Position numbers and translations under genes: made by a program. This document shows, piece after piece, positions 42,789 to 50,197 of a DNA stretch of 64,000 nt (position 1 is its first letter; each line of letters begins with the position of its first letter). The stretch comes from CAZCFB01 sp964511535 (lineage in GTDB: Bacteria; Myxococcota_A; Polyangia; GCA-2747355; CAZCFB01). Location of the stretch: positions 1 to 64,000 of the forward strand of contig CAZEFW010000010.1 in NCBI GenBank assembly GCA_964511535.1, written 5' to 3'. Under the pieces are notes generated by a model. The model ran no database searches. It saw nothing but the letters and a program-made list of their open reading frames with translations, and was not told the DNA's origin.

Positions 42789-44684
42789 ATGGAAAGCATT
42801 CTCTACAAGGACGCCCGGGCGTTTCGCGACCACGTGGCCCAGCTCGAGGCCAGCGGCCTGGCCGACAAGCGCCGGGTGCTGGTTTGCCTCGGCACCGGCT
42901 GCGTGGCCAGCGGCGCCACGGCGGTGGCCGAGAAGATGGACGAGGCGCTGGCCGCGCTGCCCGAAGAGGAGCGCGTCGAGCTGAACCTGGTGGTCAAGCG
43001 CACCGGCTGCCACGGCTTCTGTGAGAAGGGGCCGCTGGTTGTGTTGATGCCGGAGGAGACCTTCTACGTCGGGGTCAAGCCGAAGCATGTGGCCGACATC
43101 GTGGAGCGCAGCGTCAAGGGCGGCGAGGTGATCGAGGAGCTGCTCTACCAGGACGCCAGCGACCAGGCGGTGGCCAAGTACGGCGAGATCGACTTCTACA
43201 AGACCCAGACCCGGGTTGCCATGCGCAACATCGGCCTCATCGACCCGGCCGACATCGACGACTACCTGCTGCGCGGCGGCTACGGGGCGCTGCTCAAGGC
43301 GCTGACCGAGATGCAGCCGGCTGACGTGATGAAGGCGGTGGCCGACGCCAAGCTGCGCGGCCGCGGCGGCGGCGGGTTCGACGCCGGGCGCAAGTGGAGT
43401 CACGCGCGCCACGCGGCCGAGGCGCTGCCCGAGCATGAGCTGTACGTGCTGTGCAACGGCGACGAGGGCGACCCCGGCGCGTTCATGGACCGCTCCATCA
43501 TGGAGGGCGACCCCCACGGCGTCATCGAGGGCATGATCATCGGCGCCTACGCCTTGGGCGGCACCCGCGGCTACATCTACGTGCGCCAGGAGTATCCCCT
43601 GGCGGTGGAGAACCTGAGCAAGGCCATCGAGGACGCCCGGTCGCGGGGCCTGCTGGGCGAGGACATCCTCGGCAGCGGCTTCTCCTTCGACATCGAGATC
43701 AGCCGCGGCGGCGGCGCCTTCGTCTGCGGCGAGTCGTCGGCGCTGATGCGCTCCGTGGAGGGGCAGGTGGGCGAGCCCCGGGCCAAATACATCCACGCCA
43801 CCGACCGCGGCCTGTGGGACAAGCCCACGGTGCTCAACAACGTGGAGACCTGGGTCAACGTGCCGCGCATCGTGGAGAAGGGGGCTGAGTGGTTCACCTC
43901 CCTCGGCACCGAGCGCTCCGCGGGCACCAAGGCGTTCTCCCTGGTGGGCAAGGTGCGCAACACCGGCCTGGTGGAAGTGGAGATGGGGGTCACCCTGCGG
44001 GACATCATCTTCGGCCCGGGCGGCGGCATGCTGGACGGCGGGGAGAAGGGCAAGTTCAAGGCGGTGCAGACCGGCGGCCCCTCTGGCGGCTGCCTGCCCG
44101 AGGACAAGCTCGACCTGCAGGTGGACTTCGACAGCCTGACCAAGGCCGGCTCCATGATGGGCTCCGGCGGCATGATCGTCATGGACCACTCCACCTGCAT
44201 GGTGGACGTGGCGCGCTACTTCACCTCGTTTTTGGTGGACGAGTCGTGCGGCAAGTGTGTGCCATGCCGTGAGGGGCTGTACCAGATGTACCGGCTGCTG
44301 AGCCGCATCTGCGAGGGCGAGGGCAAGCCCGAAGATCTGGACGTCATCGAGAGCCTGAGCCGGACCATCCTGGTGGGGTCGCTGTGCGGCCTGGGCAAGA
44401 GCGGGCCGAACCCGGTGCTCAGCACGCTCCAGCAGTTCAGGGCGGAGTACGAGGCCCACATCAACGACAAGCGCTGCCCCGCCGGGGTGTGCAAGGCGCT
44501 GATCACCTACAGCATCGACAACGAGGCGTGCGACGGCTGCGGCGCCTGCCTGCCGGCGTGCGCGGCCAACGCGATCATCGGGACGCCCAAGAAGGGCGAC
44601 ACGTTCCAGATCGAGGAGCTGAAGTGCGACCGGTGCGGCGCGTGCGCGGCTGTGTGCAAGCGCGGCGCGGTGGCGGTGGCCTGA
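42789..44684 (+). CDS. NuoF/HydB-like FMN, NAD(P)H-binding flavoprotein with extra Fe-S domains
   Basis: 631 residues. The N-terminal ~110 residues form a thioredoxin-like 2Fe-2S domain (CLGTGC...CHGFC). The centre is NuoF-like: FMN loop RGRGGGGFDAGRKW, NGDEGDPGAFMDR, NADH-side GGGAFVCGESSALM, and the 4Fe-4S site SCGKCVPCREG. The C-terminus adds two 4Fe-4S clusters (CDGCGACLPAC, CDRCGACAAVC). This order is that of HydB/NfnB-like subunits of bifurcating hydrogenases. Here no hydrogenase or formate dehydrogenase is encoded nearby; the partner genes are a VOR-type oxidoreductase. GES replaces the more common GEE in the NADH motif. Confidence 0.92.
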   Translation: MESILYKDARAFRDHVAQLEASGLADKRRVLVCLGTGCVASGATAVAEKMDEALAALPEEERVELNLVVKRTGCHGFCEKGPLVVLMPEETFYVGVKPKHVADIVERSVKGGEVIEELLYQDASDQAVAKYGEIDFYKTQTRVAMRNIGLIDPADIDDYLLRGGYGALLKALTEMQPADVMKAVADAKLRGRGGGGFDAGRKWSHARHAAEALPEHELYVLCNGDEGDPGAFMDRSIMEGDPHGVIEGMIIGAYALGGTRGYIYVRQEYPLAVENLSKAIEDARSRGLLGEDILGSGFSFDIEISRGGGAFVCGESSALMRSVEGQVGEPRAKYIHATDRGLWDKPTVLNNVETWVNVPRIVEKGAEWFTSLGTERSAGTKAFSLVGKVRNTGLVEVEMGVTLRDIIFGPGGGMLDGGEKGKFKAVQTGGPSGGCLPEDKLDLQVDFDSLTKAGSMMGSGGMIVMDHSTCMVDVARYFTSFLVDESCGKCVPCREGLYQMYRLLSRICEGEGKPEDLDVIESLSRTILVGSLCGLGKSGPNPVLSTLQQFRAEYEAHINDKRCPAGVCKALITYSIDNEACDGCGACLPACAANAIIGTPKKGDTFQIEELKCDRCGACAAVCKRGAVAVA

Positions 44685-44707
44685 GACGTTTTAGCTGAGG
44701 AGAAGTG

Positions 44708-45511
44708 ATGTCCTTCTTCATGACCATAGACGGCAAGCGGGTGAAGGCCGAGGACGGCGAGATGGTGCTCGACACCACCCGCCGCGAGGGGATCGAGATC
44801 CCGACCCTCTGCGTGCACCCGGCGGTGGAGGCGTTCGGCGCCTGCCGCCTCTGCGTGGTTGAGGTGACCAAGGAGTCGTGGGGCGGCTGGAAGGGGCTGA
44901 TGACCGCGTGCCTCTACCCGGCGGCGCCGGACCTCATCATCGAGACCCAAAGCGAGCGGGTGATGGAGGTGCGCCGTACGGTGCTCGACCTGCTGCTGGC
45001 GCGCTGCCCCGAGAGCGATGTGATCCAGAACATGGCGGCCGAGCACGACGTGCGGCAGACCAGCTTCACGCCGCGCGAGGACCCGGACAAGTGCATCCTG
45101 TGCGGGCTGTGCGTGCGCATCTGCGCCAAGGCGGCCACCTCGGCCATCTCCACGGTGAACCGCGGCCACGAGCGGTGCGTGGGGACGCCCTGGGGCGGCC
45201 CGCCGCCCGACTGCATCGGCTGCCTGGCGTGCGCTCACATCTGCCCCACGGGCCACATCGAGTACACCGACGCGGGGCTGTCCCGCTCCATCTGGGGCCG
45301 GGAGTTCACCCTCAAGCGGTGCGGTGACTGCGGCGCGCCCCTGCCGGTGACCGAGGAGCTCGCGGCCTTCCTGGTCAAGGACCGCGAGCTGGACGAGAAG
45401 TACCTCGCGCGGTGTGAGCCGTGCCAGCGCAAGGAGATGGCTGGCGCCTTCGGCCGCATGGCGAGGTGGGAGAAGCTCGGGCTGAACCAGGAGGAGGAGG
45501 TGAGCAAATGA
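44708..45511 (+). CDS. NuoG N-terminal-like 2Fe-2S/4Fe-4S subunit
   Basis: 267 residues. An N-terminal 2Fe-2S ferredoxin domain (CVHPAVEAFGACRLC and a later Cys in MTACLYP) is followed by two 4Fe-4S motifs, CILCGLCVRIC and CIGCLACAHICPTG, as in the electron-input arm of NuoG and HydA, but the catalytic domain of either is missing. The C-terminus has a zinc-ribbon-like pair CGDCG...CEPC. It likely forms the wire between the NuoF-like flavoprotein and the oxoacid oxidoreductase. GAGGAGA precedes the start. It overlaps the next gene by four bases (ATGA). Confidence 0.87.
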   Translation: MSFFMTIDGKRVKAEDGEMVLDTTRREGIEIPTLCVHPAVEAFGACRLCVVEVTKESWGGWKGLMTACLYPAAPDLIIETQSERVMEVRRTVLDLLLARCPESDVIQNMAAEHDVRQTSFTPREDPDKCILCGLCVRICAKAATSAISTVNRGHERCVGTPWGGPPPDCIGCLACAHICPTGHIEYTDAGLSRSIWGREFTLKRCGDCGAPLPVTEELAAFLVKDRELDEKYLARCEPCQRKEMAGAFGRMARWEKLGLNQEEEVSK

Positions 45512-45927
45512 ACCTGCGCCTCGTGATCCAGCCCCAGTCCTGCATCGGCTGCCGCGCCTGCGAGATGGCGTGCGCCTTCACCCACGGCACCGACGGCAAG
45601 CCGGCGGCCAGCCGCTGTCAGACAGAGACCCTCTCGGCGAAAGACGAGGAGTACGTGCCGATGATCTGTCTGCAGTGCGACCACGCCGCGTGCGTGCAGG
45701 TCTGCCCGGTGGACGCCATCACCCACGACGCCGAGCGCGGCCTGGTGGTGGTGGACAACGAGCGGTGCATCCGGTGCATGGCGTGCACCGTGGCCTGCCC
45801 CTTCGGCAACATGCACTACGACCCGGTGCAGCAGCTGATCCACAAGTGCGACCTGTGCCGCGGCTGCGGCGACTACCCGCGCTGCGCCCTGTTCTGCCCC
45901 ACCGACTGCCTCACCGTCGAGCAGTGA
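45508..45927 (+). CDS. Polyferredoxin, HycB/CooF type (four 4Fe-4S motifs)
   Basis: 139 residues. Cys groups CIGCRACEMAC, CLQCDHAACVQVC, CIRCMACTVAC and CDLCRGCGDYPRC imply four 4Fe-4S clusters as in HycB, HydN and CooF electron carriers. It shares the ATGA overlap with the upstream gene and a GTGA overlap with the downstream one, so translation is coupled. It probably adds a second exit route for electrons from the complex. Confidence 0.9.
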   Translation: MNLRLVIQPQSCIGCRACEMACAFTHGTDGKPAASRCQTETLSAKDEEYVPMICLQCDHAACVQVCPVDAITHDAERGLVVVDNERCIRCMACTVACPFGNMHYDPVQQLIHKCDLCRGCGDYPRCALFCPTDCLTVEQ

Positions 45928-46670
45928 GCCGCGGCCCCCGCCGCGCCGAGCTGGTCGCCTCCCTCAGCCTCAGCTTGATCTCCCTGGCCGTGTGGGCCGG
46001 GCTGATGCACCTGCCGAGCCCGGCGGCGTCGGCCTCGGGGGCCCGACCGGGCCAGGAGGGCGCGGCGTTGATCAACACCCTCGTGCAGGAGCAGCTGGAC
46101 CGGTGCGTGCGCGAGGAGACGGACCTGGTGTGCCGGGCGGTGACCCGGGAGGAGCCGAAGCTCTGCCTCGGCGAGGCCGAGTGCATGGAAGAGACGCGGC
46201 TGATCCTGGCGGTCAGGGGGCGGGGGAGCTGCGCGGCCGTCGCTGATGCGGCGCTCCGGACCCTGTGCGGCGCCCTGGTGGACGGCGCGGTTGGGCCGTG
46301 CGAGGCGCTGCAGGAGCCGAAGCGGACCCAGTGCCTGGCGGTGGTTCGCCGGAAGCCGAACCTGTGCGACGCGCTGCAGCCGGCGGAGCGCCGACGCTGC
46401 CACCTCGGGCTGGCCCAGGCGCTGGCGCTCATCGACGGCGACACCTCCCACTGCGCGGCCCTGCCCCTGGGGGATCCCGACGGGGACAGCCCCCACAACA
46501 TGCGCCGCGCCTGCCGCGCCATGGTGCTCGACGACCCCCGTCTCTGCCGCATCGACGCCAGCGATTACTGCCGAAGGCGCGTGTCGCTGCAGCACCTGAC
46601 GCGGCGCGACTGCCCGCTGTTGGAGGATCCGGTGGTGCGGCAGCGGTGCAAGGAGCAGCACGGACGGTAG
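45924..46670 (+). CDS. Exported Cys-rich hypothetical protein
   Basis: 248 residues, no recognised family. An N-terminal hydrophobic segment (ASLSLSLISLAVWAGLMHL, near residues 12-30) suggests a signal peptide or anchor. The rest holds 16 cysteines, spaced about 10-20 residues apart as in LDRCVREETDLVCRAV and PRLCRIDASDYCRR, enough for eight disulfides and hinting at degenerate internal repeats. GTG at 45924 overlaps the polyferredoxin stop (GTGA). An exported protein coupled to a cytosolic iron-sulfur operon is unexpected. The tandem repeat region begins four bases after its stop. Confidence 0.7.
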   Translation: MSRGPRRAELVASLSLSLISLAVWAGLMHLPSPAASASGARPGQEGAALINTLVQEQLDRCVREETDLVCRAVTREEPKLCLGEAECMEETRLILAVRGRGSCAAVADAALRTLCGALVDGAVGPCEALQEPKRTQCLAVVRRKPNLCDALQPAERRRCHLGLAQALALIDGDTSHCAALPLGDPDGDSPHNMRRACRAMVLDDPRLCRIDASDYCRRRVSLQHLTRRDCPLLEDPVVRQRCKEQHGR

Positions 46671-46673
46671 GGG

Positions 46674-46786
46674 GGGCTCGCTTCGCTCGCCGGCTTCGGG
46701 CTTCAGACTTCAGGCTTCAGGGGAGATGGTTGGGCTCGCTTCGCTCGCCGGCTTCGGGCTTCAGACTTCAGGCTTCAGGGGAGATG
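46674..46786. repeat. 58-bp tandem repeat running into an assembly gap
   Basis: Two identical copies with a 58-base period (46674-46731 and 46732-46786, the second cut by the gap). Each holds the dispersed 17-mer GGCTCGCTTCGCTCGCC followed by smaller GGCTTCA/GACTTCA words. The true copy number is hidden by the run of N. Confidence 0.9.
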
Positions 46787-46886
46787 NNNNNNNNNNNNNN
46801 NNNNNNNNNNNNNNNNNNNNNNNNNNNNNNNNNNNNNNNNNNNNNNNNNNNNNNNNNNNNNNNNNNNNNNNNNNNNNNNNNNNNNN
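46787..46886. other. 100-N assembly gap
   Basis: Exactly 100 undetermined bases, the usual placeholder for a gap of unknown size, located inside a tandem repeat. The real distance, and any extra sequence, cannot be known here. Confidence 0.99.
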
Positions 46887-46894
46887 GTTGGGCG

Positions 46895-46936
46895 GGCTTT
46901 GCTCGCCTGGCTTGCCGTCAACCGTCGACTGTCGAC
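46895..46936. repeat. Second copy of the composite 3'-flanking element
   Basis: A GGCTTTGCTCGCCTGGCTTG segment is followed by CCGTCAACCGTCGACTGTCGAC at 46915-46936. The latter matches 163-184 except that both internal TA pairs are CG, so GTTAAC becomes GTCGAC. As at the left edge of the window, it follows a minus-strand stop codon (46942). Confidence 0.7.
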
Positions 46937-46941
46937 CGCCA

Positions 46942-47796
46942 TCACCGCCGGCGGGCCATGACGCGGGCGGCCTTGACCTTGTAGTAGTTGGGGGAGAAGA
47001 AGCGGCCCGCGCCCTGGGCCTTGACCTGACGCAGCATGGCCTTGCGCTCGGAGGGCAGCTCGGGGCGGCCCAGGCTCACCTTCTTGGTGGAGCCGTCGTT
47101 GAGCTTGAGCAGCACCGAGGTGGACACATAATCGGGGGCGCCCTTGGGGTTGCGCCGCACCTGCCGGATCTTGTCGCCGAGCTTGTGCCGCACCAGGCTG
47201 GGCAGGGTCTTCGTCAGCCGCAGGCCGCCCACGTTCAGCTCGGCGTTGGCGGTGGTGTAGGCCCCCAGGCGGAGGCTCTTGACCGGCGCCTTGACCTCGC
47301 CCAGGGTGTGGGCTCTGTCCATGTCGAAGCCGCCGCGCACGCGCACCGTGGCGCTGGTGACCTCCCGCCGCTCGTAGCCGGGGATGTCCGCCTTGACGCT
47401 GCTCAGGAAGCCCATGTGCATCTTCCCCGTCAGGCCGAAGTTGGCGTAGCTGTGGGTCTTGACCGTGCCCAGGAGGCCCGCGCTGTCCGCGGTGCCGGTG
47501 GAGAGCACCCTGGTCTGGGTGTTGGAAAGGCGCACCGGCAGGAACTGGGCCCGGTCCGCGCCGATGCCCGCCTTCTCCACCGCCTTGACCGCAGCCGCCT
47601 GGCCGTTCTTCCTGACCTGGTTCTCGTCCGCCACGCTCAGGTGGCCGAACAGCGCGCCGGACACGCCGGAGGTCTTGCGGTAGCCGGTCTCGAGCGAAAA
47701 TTTGCCCGTGGCGCTGTAGTAATAGGTCTTGTCCTGCGCCAGGGCAGCGGCGGGGACCAGGATGAGCAGGGCGACGATGGCGGCGGTCTTTTTCAT
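46942..47796 (-). CDS. Exported hypothetical protein
   Basis: 284 residues with a clean Sec signal peptide (KKTAAIVALLILVPAAALAQ, cleavage after ALA). The mature part is beta-rich, with no cysteines and many Ser/Thr/Lys/Arg, ending in a basic tail (VKAARVMARRR). No family recognised. The hydrophilic beta pattern without clear amphipathic barrel strands makes a periplasmic role likelier than an outer-membrane barrel. GGAGG lies about five bases before the ATG. Divergent from the thiolase gene. Confidence 0.75.
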   Translation of the reverse strand: MKKTAAIVALLILVPAAALAQDKTYYYSATGKFSLETGYRKTSGVSGALFGHLSVADENQVRKNGQAAAVKAVEKAGIGADRAQFLPVRLSNTQTRVLSTGTADSAGLLGTVKTHSYANFGLTGKMHMGFLSSVKADIPGYERREVTSATVRVRGGFDMDRAHTLGEVKAPVKSLRLGAYTTANAELNVGGLRLTKTLPSLVRHKLGDKIRQVRRNPKGAPDYVSTSVLLKLNDGSTKKVSLGRPELPSERKAMLRQVKAQGAGRFFSPNYYKVKAARVMARRR

Positions 47797-47912
47797 GTTT
47801 CCTCCTTGTCGCCTTGAGATTGCATGGAGGGTGCCAAGATCGAAATCTGCAAGATTCCAAATGCTTGAGGCGAATTGACTGATCCTGCGCTGGCGACCGT
47901 GCCTTTCGCCCT

Positions 47913-47936
47913 GGGGGCCGTGACCCCCCGATTTTT
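47913..47936 (+). terminator. Terminator-like hairpin upstream of the thiolase gene
   Basis: GGGGG (47913-47917) and CCCCC (47924-47928) form a stem with a 6-base loop, followed within three bases by TTTTT (47932-47936). Orientation is plus, but no plus-strand gene ends here, so it may be an attenuator for the thiolase gene at 48001. Confidence 0.45.
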
Positions 47937-48000
47937 CTGATCACGGGCGCCACTGGCCAGGGTAGTATCCGGCCTTCACCCCACCAAGGAGAGACCCGAA

Positions 48001-49209
48001 ATGCACCACGGCAAGATCTTCCTGACGCGCTACGAGCAGAGCCCCTTCGGCAAGCTGGGCAACACGACCATCGACACCATGGTGCACGAGGCCGGCCTCA
48101 ACGGCCTGGACGACCTGGATCGCACCCTGGTGGACCACGTGGCCATCGCCGGCATGCTCACGCCGCTGCTCAACGACCAGACCCTGTTGGCCGGGCTCGT
48201 GGCCATGGACGAGGCGTACCGCGCCAAGAGCATCAAGGGCGTGGGCAACGCCTGCGACTCGGGCGGCCTGGCCGTGCTTGATTGCGTGGCCCAGATCCTG
48301 AGCGGACAGGCCCACGTGGCCCTGGCCATCGGCCTGGAGAAGATGCACCCGCTGGAGGGCAAGCTGGACTCCAAGAAGATCGGCATCGCCCTGGGCACCG
48401 CGGCCCACCACGAGGACGTCTGCCACCCCTACACCTTCCCCCACGCCTTCGCCATGTTCATGCACAAGTACATGGACAAGTACGGCTACACCGAGGAGCA
48501 GTTCGCCGAGATCCCGCCGGCCCTGTATGAGAACGCCTCGCACAATCCGCTGGCGCACATGCACAAGACCAAGGAGCCGGTGACCGCGGAGGCGGTGCTC
48601 AAGAGCTACCGCCTGTTCCAGGATCCGCCGCTGCCGCTCAAGCTGTTCGAGTGCAGCCAGGTCAGCGACGGCTGGGCCCGCCTGCTGGTGTGCGACGAGC
48701 AGGGGCTGGCCGACCTGGGCATCCCCAGGGACCAGGCCACCGAGCTGGTGGGCTGGGGCCAGGCCACCGACGGCCTCGCCATCTCGTCGCGCGGCGAGGA
48801 CCTGCTGCGTCCGGTGGCCGCGGGCGCCGCGTACCAGAAGGCGATGAAGATGGCGGGCGCCGCGCCCAACGAGCTCTCCTTCGCCGAGATCCATGACTGC
48901 TTTTCGGTGATGGTGCCCCTGGCGGCCGAGATCACCGGCCTGACCGACGCCGGCTCGGGCCTCAACTGGTGGCTCGAGGGCAACGGCAAGCTGGGCGGCA
49001 AGTGCCCCATCAACACCTCGGGCGGCCTCATCGCCAAGGGTCACCCCATCAGCGCCACCGGCGTGGCCATGATCGGCTGGTCCCACCAGCAGCTGCTCGG
49101 GCTCGTGCCCGACGCCCTCAAGGTGCCCGACGCCAAGCTCGGCACCACCCTGAACATCGGCGGCCCCATCTGCTCCACGGTGGTCACCGCCCAGCGGCCG
49201 GCGGTCTGA
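48001..49209 (+). CDS. Thiolase-family protein (acetyl-CoA acetyltransferase/SCP2-thiolase type)
   Basis: 402 residues. The nucleophilic Cys lies in GVGNACDSGGLAVLD, EIHDCFSVM replaces the usual NEAF, as in SCP2-type thiolases, and C-terminal GGLIAKGHPISATG holds the catalytic His. A Cys in GGPICSTVV matches the C-terminal CxG-region position. It would cleave or form 3-ketoacyl-CoA. AGGAGA precedes the ATG. It stands alone, convergent with a phosphoesterase gene; the nearest possible pathway partner here is the crotonase at 34157. Confidence 0.88.
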   Translation: MHHGKIFLTRYEQSPFGKLGNTTIDTMVHEAGLNGLDDLDRTLVDHVAIAGMLTPLLNDQTLLAGLVAMDEAYRAKSIKGVGNACDSGGLAVLDCVAQILSGQAHVALAIGLEKMHPLEGKLDSKKIGIALGTAAHHEDVCHPYTFPHAFAMFMHKYMDKYGYTEEQFAEIPPALYENASHNPLAHMHKTKEPVTAEAVLKSYRLFQDPPLPLKLFECSQVSDGWARLLVCDEQGLADLGIPRDQATELVGWGQATDGLAISSRGEDLLRPVAAGAAYQKAMKMAGAAPNELSFAEIHDCFSVMVPLAAEITGLTDAGSGLNWWLEGNGKLGGKCPINTSGGLIAKGHPISATGVAMIGWSHQQLLGLVPDALKVPDAKLGTTLNIGGPICSTVVTAQRPAV

Positions 49210-49269
49210 GGCCAGCTCGCACCCTCCGGCCCGCCTTATAACCTGATCCCCGGTAATGCAGCGGCGGCG

Positions 49270-50052
49270 TCAGGTCCAGACCTGCCACCAGTCCTCCTCG
49301 ATCCCGTTTCCGTTGATCTCCAGGACGAGGCAACTGTCCTCTCCGGTGAGAAGCCCGCCCACGCGGTGAACCGGGACCCCATGCATCTCGTCGGTCCAGT
49401 TCTTGTGGTAGTGGCCGCAAACAATCGCATCTACGCGGTGCCGGTCCACCACATGCCAAAACAGGTTGGCGTCGCGGAGATCCCCGCTGGCGACGCCGTG
49501 CTTGGGAGCAATGGGCGGATGATGCATGAGCAGGATGATCTGCCGGTCGCGGACCTTCTTCCAGCCGAGGATCTTCTTCAGGGACGCGATCTGTTCGTAC
49601 CCGAGCTCTCCGGAGTGGAGGGCGATGTTACCCATTCCGCTCACCGTATCGAGCACGATAATGGCGGCGTCGCGGAGTATCCGAACGAATGGATAATAAT
49701 ACCCCGTCGACTGGACCCTGGTTCGGTGCAGCTTGGGCAGGCGTTGATACAGCATGCGCGTGGGCGCCATGTTGACCAAGAAGCCGGCGAGCCGGACGTC
49801 GTGGTTGCCCGGCGCGATGGTGCAATACCTCGAATCGTAGAAGCCATGGGCCCGAAGTTGATCCCGGAAGCATGAAAGGTGCTGCTTGTTTCCGGGGCTG
49901 GTCAATGTGCCGAGGACGTCACCAGCGATGAGGAGGTGGTCTATGTACCCGTCCTCGCTGGCAAGGGCCAGGAACTCGTCGAACCACTCCAAGGCCTCGT
50001 GGCCATCAAGGCTGTTGGACAGGTGAAGGTCTGATACGCAGGCGATTCTCAT
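49270..50052 (-). CDS. Calcineurin-like metallophosphoesterase
   Basis: 260 residues. All five motifs of the family are visible: VSDLHLS at 6-12, AGDVLG, PGNHDV, MHHPP and GHYHKN, supplying a di-metal site. It hydrolyses phosphoester bonds in nucleotides, cyclic nucleotides or proteins; specificity is not readable. The start at 50052 is chosen over one at 50226, since it begins the first motif strand. Third-position GC appears lower than in neighbouring genes, hinting at recent acquisition (impression, not measured). Confidence 0.9.
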   Translation of the reverse strand: MRIACVSDLHLSNSLDGHEALEWFDEFLALASEDGYIDHLLIAGDVLGTLTSPGNKQHLSCFRDQLRAHGFYDSRYCTIAPGNHDVRLAGFLVNMAPTRMLYQRLPKLHRTRVQSTGYYYPFVRILRDAAIIVLDTVSGMGNIALHSGELGYEQIASLKKILGWKKVRDRQIILLMHHPPIAPKHGVASGDLRDANLFWHVVDRHRVDAIVCGHYHKNWTDEMHGVPVHRVGGLLTGEDSCLVLEINGNGIEEDWWQVWT

Positions 50053-50197
50053 GGGCAGGTCTCCGCGGCCACCTCGAGGACATGGGTCGGCTCCATGCCG
50101 TGGACTCTCGCGCTGAATGCTTCGGCACGCTGAATTATGCCAGCATCTCCCACACCCTGAGAACCCCGGCTCGTCTGGCGCGCTGGCTGGAGGAATC

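Noticed and set aside
46726..47817. Open frames spanning the N run on both strands
   Set aside because: They are continuous only because N codons are not read as stops; the real gene is 46942-47796 with a signal peptide and RBS.
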